Shown: positions 42,241 through 50,900 of the stretch, in pieces | Position numbering within the stretch: the stretch's first letter is position 1 | Layout of the letters: each line of letters begins with the position of its first letter | Assembly: GCA_014773175.1 (NCBI GenBank) | Contig: VXCM01003095.1 | Span: 212,247 to 276,246, forward strand | Length of the DNA: 64,000 nucleotides | Source of the DNA: Lucifuga dentata | Lineage: Eukaryota > Chordata > Actinopteri > Ophidiiformes > Bythitidae | Direction: 5' to 3' | Notes under the pieces: model-generated | The model's database searches: none | Seen by the model: the letters and a program-made list of their open reading frames with translations, nothing else | What the model was told of the DNA's origin: nothing | Program-made: the position numbers and the translations under genes

Positions 42241-43863
42241 CAGGGTGTCATGTCTTTACAAGATATACTTTGCTCTTCTACTTTATGGTGTAGATGAACA
42301 ATACAGTAAGCTGATAGCATCGTAAAGTAGAAGGTCGTTTACTCCAGGCGCTCCTACAAGTCCATTCCACACATTACGCCTTTGTAGAAACATTTCTGGT
42401 GACAGATGAGTCCTGACTAAAATTGTATTCCAAAGACCAGGTTTTTTAAAGTTTGTTTTTTTTTTTTTNTTTTTTTTTTTTTCCCCACCAAGCTGATACT
42501 ACAAGCTATTGTGAGGGCTGACCTACAAAAGGACCCAGTTTTCATGCCTCTGTGCTACTTGACACTTGTGGGCACAACTTAGAAACCATATTGCTGGCAT
42601 CTTCAAACTAAGTTAACTTTAGGGGTAATGAGAAAAACATTCAAGCTCTGATTCCACCCACCAGCTGCACAGAGACTGAGTGTTCAAAGCTATTGTAGAT
42701 ACTGCTTCAGTGTGCGTGCAAACACACACACACACACACACAGAGTCCTTTTGAGTTCATGGTCTAGCACATTTAATAAATTAAACTGTCAANACACACA
42801 CACACACACAGAGTCCTTTTGAGTTCATGGTCTAGCACATTTAATAAATTAAACTGTCAAGAAACAAAACAAAAATTTTAAAAAGCATCATCTTCACTCA
42901 ACAATATTGCTGTTCTCTTTCTCCCTTATATGGTGACATTATGACAGCCGTCGTGGTTGTCTGATGAATGTCCAATTCAAAACGACTCTCATTTCTGTGG
43001 AAAATCAAACACTGCTATCTACAGGAGGACAACCACTACTCTGACAAAATGTGTGTGAGTGCATGAAACTGTGTGTCGTGGAACTGCATTTAGACCTATG
43101 TTTCCATCAAAACAGTAGCCCAAGTCAGTTTTTCCTCCAAATATTTGGGCTACTGCAAAGAATTAAGTGGGCTGGAAAGACTTCTGGTGGTTTGTTGCAC
43201 ATATTGATAAATAACTAGTCTGGGGAGTATTTTATATCCAATACTTTAAGCGAATAAAGCTAAGGACAATACATAACACTGAAACCTGACAGATTATTTA
43301 AGGCCTTTCAGAAGTGTGTAAGTCTATAAACTTGGAACCTACATGGGAAATATGATCTGTTATCCCAGTAAGTAAGGACAAGTTTTCTGTTAAGTGATAC
43401 AGGTAGCAGCAAGTCAGACACCGATGCATCTCATCATTATGCACGCGTCGCTCTGCCGGAGAGTCCAGGTGTGCAATGTAGCATGAGCAACATGGCAAAG
43501 AAATGAATAGAGTGTTATGTGATCCAGCTCATCTCAGAGGGAGAGCAAAAGGGAGGAAGAGAGAAAACGCTGAAAGAGGAGATGGAAGATGATGCAACGC
43601 TCTTCAGCTGACTGAATCAGACTCATTCATGGCTGACATTTACACTATATGGGTGAGACAGAGAGAGAAAAGAAACTGAAATGAATACTCCTCCATCTCT
43701 CTCTACTTCTCTCCTCTCTGCAGTGTGCGCAGTGATGAATGTATGTGTCTGTCTCAGCTCCTATTAATAGAAGGGAGCAGGGCTGAAGGTTTCAAAGCCA
43801 GGGATGGCTTTGGTAACTTGGAATAATTCTCACTCTTCTATCTCATATACACACAGACAAGGT

Positions 43864-43907
<44 letters not shown>

Positions 43908-44771
43908 GCTCTCACACACACATGCAGATTTTGGGCAGACTTTGTCTGAGAAGCCAGATGTAGCAAAAGTGGAAAATGGTGATGGTGATAGATGATAAAG
44001 ACAAAGCCAGCAGCAGACCTTCAAGCATCATATCTACAGATTTACAGTACAAAGTACAAACAATAAAGAAAACAACTAAAAGAGAATTTCTCAGCATAGT
44101 GAGGTGAAGGACTGGACTTGCACAGAAGACCTCGACACACACTCAAGAAGACTGACACCTCCTGTTTATATGACATGGTGTCAACAATGTACTGCAACAA
44201 GGGACCTATCAAGAAAATGACATTGACTCCACTGGGTGATAAAAAATAATGGGTGTTTGCACAGGTGATCACCTACCTCGTGAGTTAGTGGCCAGGTCGG
44301 CCACTTTTTGAAAAGCATCCAGGAAAGCAGCCACAGCCATCACAGTCGCCCTGGAAAGAAAAAAGACAGAGGATTAGTGTATGCTTTCCTGACATTAAAC
44401 AATATATAATGCCATATTTATCGTAAAAAAAAACTGTACACAAAAGAGGAGAAGATCCCTGTGCAGTACCTCAAATCAGTAAAAGGCTACACAGAGTTGT
44501 TCACACTCATAAAAACACACACACACAAGCTCAGACCATGTCCATCATGGCTGCTTAACTGCAAAAATGGCAAACAGGTGTTTGTCAGTCAAATAAACTG
44601 ATCAAACTAAGAAAAAAGCTTATCAGATCCTGTGTGTGGTGGAAAAGATATGGAGAGAGAATGAAAAAGAGAGAATATTATAATTAATCGCAATAATATA
44701 TATTTAATATTAAACTGATCTTTTCTGTAACTTAGATCATTTGAAAATTAAAACATGTGCATATCATGTGC

Positions 44772-44808
<37 letters not shown>

Positions 44809-44962
44809 AGTAGGTTAAACATGTTCTTGCCCTGCTGTGTGAGGAATGTCTATGTGATTGCTAAGAGACTGCAGGAATTCGTCCAGCTCAGAGAGTCTGC
44901 TACACTTACTTGTAGATCTCAGTGAAAGGATGACTGTGGGGTCTACCCTCTCCACAACTGAA

Positions 44963-45005
<43 letters not shown>

Positions 45006-47059
45006 NGGGGGTCCTGTGGCTCCGCAGGCTGTGGTTATTATCAGGAACTCACAATATCCTGGGTTTGAGCCCAAGCCTGCTACCACATCTGATACCTGAT
45101 TTGATGTCACTGTGTTGCGTTGACAACTACTTCAAATTGCTATACGACTCCTACTGACTGCAAAAAGCAAAAAGTAATTATTCCAACAAATCTCAATAAA
45201 ATACGTAAAGCATCTGACCGTTTTTAATCTACCACACTCTGATTCCGATGACCTAATAGAAAATAAGCAGAAGATGACTGCAAGATTGCTTTCTGTGATC
45301 TGTTTTACTCATCATAGATACTCTGCTGGCTACCAAACAGGCTGACGGGCAAAATCACTGACCGGCCTGCTTCAGAACCTAACAAAGCGTTTGTGATTAA
45401 GATCACAAGCATAAAAGAACACTTGGCGCGTGTGTGTGTGTGTGTGTGTATGTGTGTGTGTGTGTGAGAGAGAGATATCTGATCTTATCATCAGAAACGA
45501 GACTACTTGTCTATGTACACTATAAAAAGAAAGAGAAAACAAGAAGGGCGTTCAACTAAGCACAATGTCCAGAAATTTTCCAAAGCAAACTCAGTAACAA
45601 AAGCTTGTTTGTCCTAAACCTGGGGAGCTACAATTTGTAAACACTTGTTACCTTCCACAAGCAAACAGAAAAGGGCTTTATAATGCAACCTGGGAAATTC
45701 CATAAGCACTTCAGATAGGTCGCTTTCTCAACCAGGCAAAACAACAGCTGAATATAGGAGGAGAGTGACTCTGCAGGCTGAGGTACATGCCACGTACACA
45801 GGATATTGAGGGTTCAAGTCTGACACCTAAAACATGCTGTCACTATCCTTTGTCCCTCCTGTCACTCTTCTCTGTAAACAGGGCCAATGATTACTCACAA
45901 AAACATTTTAAAGTTTGCCATCTCCACAAAGGAAAGTGTGTATGTTTTCTCTACAGGTGGAACTTTCACGACAGCACTCAGACAGACAGCACTCAATACT
46001 GGATAAAGTCCAAAGATAAAATTGATAATACTTTACCTCTGGCAACTTTCTGTTGGTGCAAGCAGTTCACACGTAATTTTTTTTTTTTTTTCCTCAGAGG
46101 AGAGTGTGCATCATGGCTCTACAGATGTAACTGTTGAGCTCTCAAGTTTATCATCACAGGAATCAACTTTATATATACATATATAAGTCGATAAACGAAT
46201 GATAATGGATGGATGGAATGGATGGATGGATGGATGGCTATATATATATATATATATAATTAGATCAATCATGAGAGAGCAAATACAATATACTGCTGTA
46301 AATATAATGAAGCAAAACCAAAAAGGCAAAAGAGCAGCTGAAAGCTGTGTAGAGCTGCAAAGCTGTTCAAGCTGATTCTCAGTGGGTTTAGCACTACAAG
46401 ATACCTTTTCACACTACATGCAGTGACTTGATTCAAACTCTAAGTACTGCTTAATGCAGGGTTAAAGATGTCATGACACATCACGGTGGGAGAAAAATAC
46501 TGACTGTTTGGGTGTGACAGTGGAAATTGTTTAAAATTATAAAGCTACATAAAGGACAAATATATACGACAACATTAAGCTTGGGTACTGCAAGTTACTA
46601 AAATTTTGACTTGCAAAAGACAAGTTTCAAGTTTATTCAGAATCTTTCACATTCAACCACAATGTGCATCTAATTTCTATCATTTAAATGAACCCTTTTT
46701 TTTTTTTTTTTTTTTNTTTTTTTTTTTTTTTTTTTACTATCTACATCCAAAGACACAAAGTCATATTGACTACATCTATCTGAGAGACTTAAAGTTAACA
46801 TTTAAGGGCTGCCTCCTACAAGCCTGAGAAAAAGACAAAACAACACTCAACTAATCAGATGAGAAATGGCACAACCCTCATTTCTCATCTTTATCATTTA
46901 CAGGCCTTAATATGCTGCTACATTCAAGTGCTTCACAGCACAGCAGCAGAGCAATCACTTCCTTTATCTCTCATGTAAAGTAATATGGGCTAATAACTAC
47001 GATGTTGTTGCAGAGCTGACCAGAAGACACGAGGGTGTGTCCTGCAAATGGAAAAAGAA

Positions 47060-47090
<31 letters not shown>

Positions 47091-47863
47091 TACACAGATT
47101 CCTTTCTATTTAAAGCCCTTATGTGGGCACCAGAGCAACCTCAGCTGATATCCACCTCTGTTAATTTGTACCATCTACACATTGGTCTACATTTCCGCAC
47201 ACTTGTGACAAAGTCTGGTTCAGTCATGTTGAACTTATTCATTTAAAACAGGTTTGTGTGGTAAATGGTTTTTGACCAAAGCCTGTTTTCAACATCAGAG
47301 GCTCCAGAAGCAAAAGGCAGCAGTCCGCCAAATGTATGGTAGTCTATTATTATTAAGCATGTGATCTACTATAATCTATGCCATGCCTTCACAGGAAATA
47401 TGATGAATTGATTAATCTTCTTTAACCTTTCAGTCACCGTCAGTTACTGCTCTCTGCTCTGATCATAGACTTCTTTACAGTGTTTTCCCTTCAGAAACAC
47501 ATTGCATATGTACACTGCTGCAAAAAACGACATGACTGCTACTGCTGGCCTTAAAATCTGAAATGTGCCTGTTCTACAGTCAACACAAACGACTTTAACA
47601 TATATTCCACAAGGCCTTTGCCAAGCCAATCTAAACTCCCTGTAGAGCAACTCCCTACAAAGCAAAGTGCTCCTTCTGACAATGATACATTCAGTGCCCC
47701 AACTATTCTTAGTTCAGCAGCAACAGAATGTGACTAGTAAATCTAAATCAAAGAAAAATGTTGTGTTTGTTTCAGACACAAGATACCGATTACCACACAA
47801 AGTACACACTGATATTACATATCTAGCTATCTATTGGGGTTGTGTTTATCAATGTGTCTGTAT

Positions 47864-47906
<43 letters not shown>

Positions 47907-50900
47907 NAAAAAAAAAAAAAAATGACAGAACAGCCTGAAGACTGTAATTAGATCATTTCCGAGTTCTTTGTGAGAGGGAAGCAGAGGGGCTAAATTACAG
48001 TGTAGGCTGCCTTAGAACGTCATTACACATATGACATATGCTGCTACCACTGCTGGCAAGCCAGTTATCCAGGCCAGGGAGGGAAGGGAGGGTGGGTGTG
48101 TTTGTGTTTTACCCTGTGTGCATTTGCGTGTCTCCCTCTATGCAGCCCTGTCCCCAAACAGATTACAGAGGTCCTTGGGTGCATGGGGAGGGGANNNNNN
48201 NNNNNNNNNNNNNNNNNNNNNNNNNNNNNNNNNNNNNNNNNNNNNNNNNNNNNNNNNNNNNNNNNNNNNNNNNNNNNNNNNNNNNNNNNNNNNNNNNNNN
48301 NNNNNNNNNNNNNNNNNNNNNNNNNNNNNNNNNNNNNNNNNNNNNNNNNNNNNNNNNNNNNNNNNNNNNNNNNNNNNNNNNNNNNNNNNNNNNNNNGGGG
48401 GGGGGCTCTGCTGTAGTGGAAAGGTCTAGGTTGGCCAAATTAGAAGTGGCTGAAGATGGCACTTTAGAGCAGAAAGAAAGAGCCTTCTTTGTAGGTCACT
48501 GTGAGCAGGGCCAGATAACACACTTTTAACAGAGATCCAGCAGTAAAGGCATCATTACAGCAGCCATATGTCACGACCATGGCAGCCTAGAGCAAGGCAT
48601 AGACCCAGCATAATCAGGCAAAAAGAAGTATAAAATACCAAAATATAATCTATCTACGAAATATACACAACTGACCCTGACAATGCAAAGGATGAACTGA
48701 TCAATTCAATTTTAATTTGATGAAACAGGAAAGTGGTGCAATGCTCAGAGAAAATGTGCAACAGTCAACCAGAGCCTCAGATAAATGCATTCCCTCCATC
48801 TGGAATTAACAGTTTATATGTGTTTTAAATTCGACCTCTAATGATCATTTCTACAGTTTGGACAGGCTACATTTAAAGGCAATTAAATTAGCAACGTTTC
48901 ATCAATAATCTCATAAAATATACTATGTTTGAATAAAACATTTACACTTGGGTGTGCCAGCTATGCCACGCTGATATAAACACTGTGTAAACTCAATGCA
49001 ATATTACAATTGTACTTATGCTTTCTGAGCACAGTTACGTGATGGATGTGTCATCTGTAATTCAAAGACTAGGCAAAGGTCAAGTCATTGATACACATCT
49101 TATTCACAAGGCAGGCTTCCTCTCTTCTGTGTATACCCAGTTCATTGGACAAACAGATGCTCTATTGACACATAATGAGTCATTTACTCTGGTAAAAATA
49201 AAATACATAAACCAGTGTAATGTAACAGCCAGACTTACTGACCTGACGTAAGTTCACAAGTCAGTTCACCTTTTTACATGTGCAATACAATGCTGGAATT
49301 GTTCTTTTACTTTGATGAGTTATTTTTCACTCAAAGTCTCAAAGAGTGGCAGGTATACTGTACTGTGACCTTACTGCTGGCCTGCTGTCTAGACACCCAG
49401 ACACCCTACTGCCAAATAGCCAGTCATTAGTAACAAGAGCACAAATACTTGTGAGTTATAGCATTGCAGGGTCACATATTTAACCCCTGAATGATGGAGA
49501 CACTTGAATAACATCTCACTAGCAATCAGGGCTAATACTGGGAAAATGGAAGAATGACACACTGAGTGGTCCCTGGAAAGAATTGTTAAGACCCCAACCC
49601 TTTATTCAACTGTCAGTATTAGTCAATCTATGGACACGTGGAGACTTCAGCAGTTAGGAAAACACCATGCATCATTAACCAAGGAACCATTTAGTCCACA
49701 GGGCATGCATATTTACATTACTGCAGAACAATGAGCTTTTATGTCAGATGTCATTATCAGTTTGTCTCCCGACACGTGGCAACTTACAAGAGGTGACTTG
49801 GATGGATTGGCATCCATTGTTCGCAGAATTGAAATAACTTTGATAGGAGGTGTGTAAACTTACAGCGGCAGAAAGACAAACCCCTTTATAATAGAGGAAA
49901 TTAAATCAGCTTTAATGAAGACTAAATGGTGGAAAGGTACGTACAATGACTTCTGGACAGTTTTGTTAAGGCATTAGGCCTTTACGCAAACTGTCGATGC
50001 TCGTTAATCTCCAGACAAACTTCATGGGAAGGCGTTTGATACTGACAACCACTGTAATAACTCAACTGGAGTACATGTACATGTGACCAAGTGAGACTTT
50101 TTTTTAGTGTTTAATATGGAATGTAACAGATGTTAATCAATAACCTTGGATACATACCTAAGAATAGCTGTATTTTGTTATGTCAAATCTGTTATGTTTT
50201 GTAGTATACACTTGACATGAATATGTGTCTAAATTATCATAAATGAAATGCAACAAAAAGACCTAGTAATTCAATAAAGTTAGTGGAGGAAAAAACTCAA
50301 ATCAAAATGCTGTTTTCCCTTTATTGTGATCTATTTTAATCTTCATTTTTGTTTCCATCAAAATGAAGCACACAAAAATATAGGGAACTTTTGCGCACAC
50401 AAACTCTCACCTGAGTTGTGACTGCAGCTTGCCAGCCTTGGTGGTGAAGTCCTCCCAAATAGGGTAGCTGCTCTGTGGGAACAAACAGACACAACCATGG
50501 ATGTTCACCATTCACAACAGATTTCAATATTCCCACAGTTGCATAACAGTTCAACAGACCAGCCAACATGAGGCCGTGCTGATGCCTCACCTCATCTCAC
50601 CTGCATGACTAAACAGAGCTGACCTTTCCCATCCAAGTCATTTCATTATGTCACCATCTCTTTTTCACTGATTCTAAAGGAATCTGATAGATGAATATTT
50701 CAAACAACTGATCTTAAGTTTCATTTTCATATATCTTTTATATTCACTACCTAATGTTCATTCATTTACTTTACTACTTACATTAGTAATTACATTACTT
50801 TCATGTCCTGCATGCATCAACTTGCAAAATGGGTCATAGCCCTTTTTCAGAAAGATCCCAACACAACAAGAGTATTAATACTTTATAATGAGCTTGGATC

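Larger units (their letters stand above)
16273..44276 (-). other. mtss1: mtss1 intron 3 (28 kb)
   Basis: This long first-half intron lies inside the I-BAR coding region. It contains most of the window's microsatellites, an inverted duplication at its 3' end, TIR elements at 17733-18313 and (partial) 41065-41150, a hAT-type element at 37395-37780 and a Tc1-like remnant near 34651-34872. Poly-A/T or low-complexity joins occur at N25548, N26339, N29373, N30141, N33330, N39814 and N42469. No intronic gene is supported. Stretches not listed separately show nothing I recognise. Confidence 0.85.
44351..50410 (-). other. mtss1: mtss1 intron 2
   Basis: This 6.1-kb intron has (GT)n tracts at 44774-44807, 44964-45005 and 45428-45466, an (ATGG)n/(TA)n tract at 46194-46258, and (CA)n at about 47058-47084. 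It also has a (GA)n at 47863-47906 ending at N47907, a poly-T join at N46716, two possible SINE remnants and the 202-N gap. About 48400-50330 shows nothing recognisable. Confidence 0.85.

Noticed and set aside
45009..45090. Possible tRNA genes at 45 kb
   Set aside because: Box A and B motifs are present but no cloverleaf with paired acceptor stem can be formed; SINE remnants fit better.
48031..48529. Open frames spanning the 202-N gap
   Set aside because: They exist only because N codons were not counted as stops.
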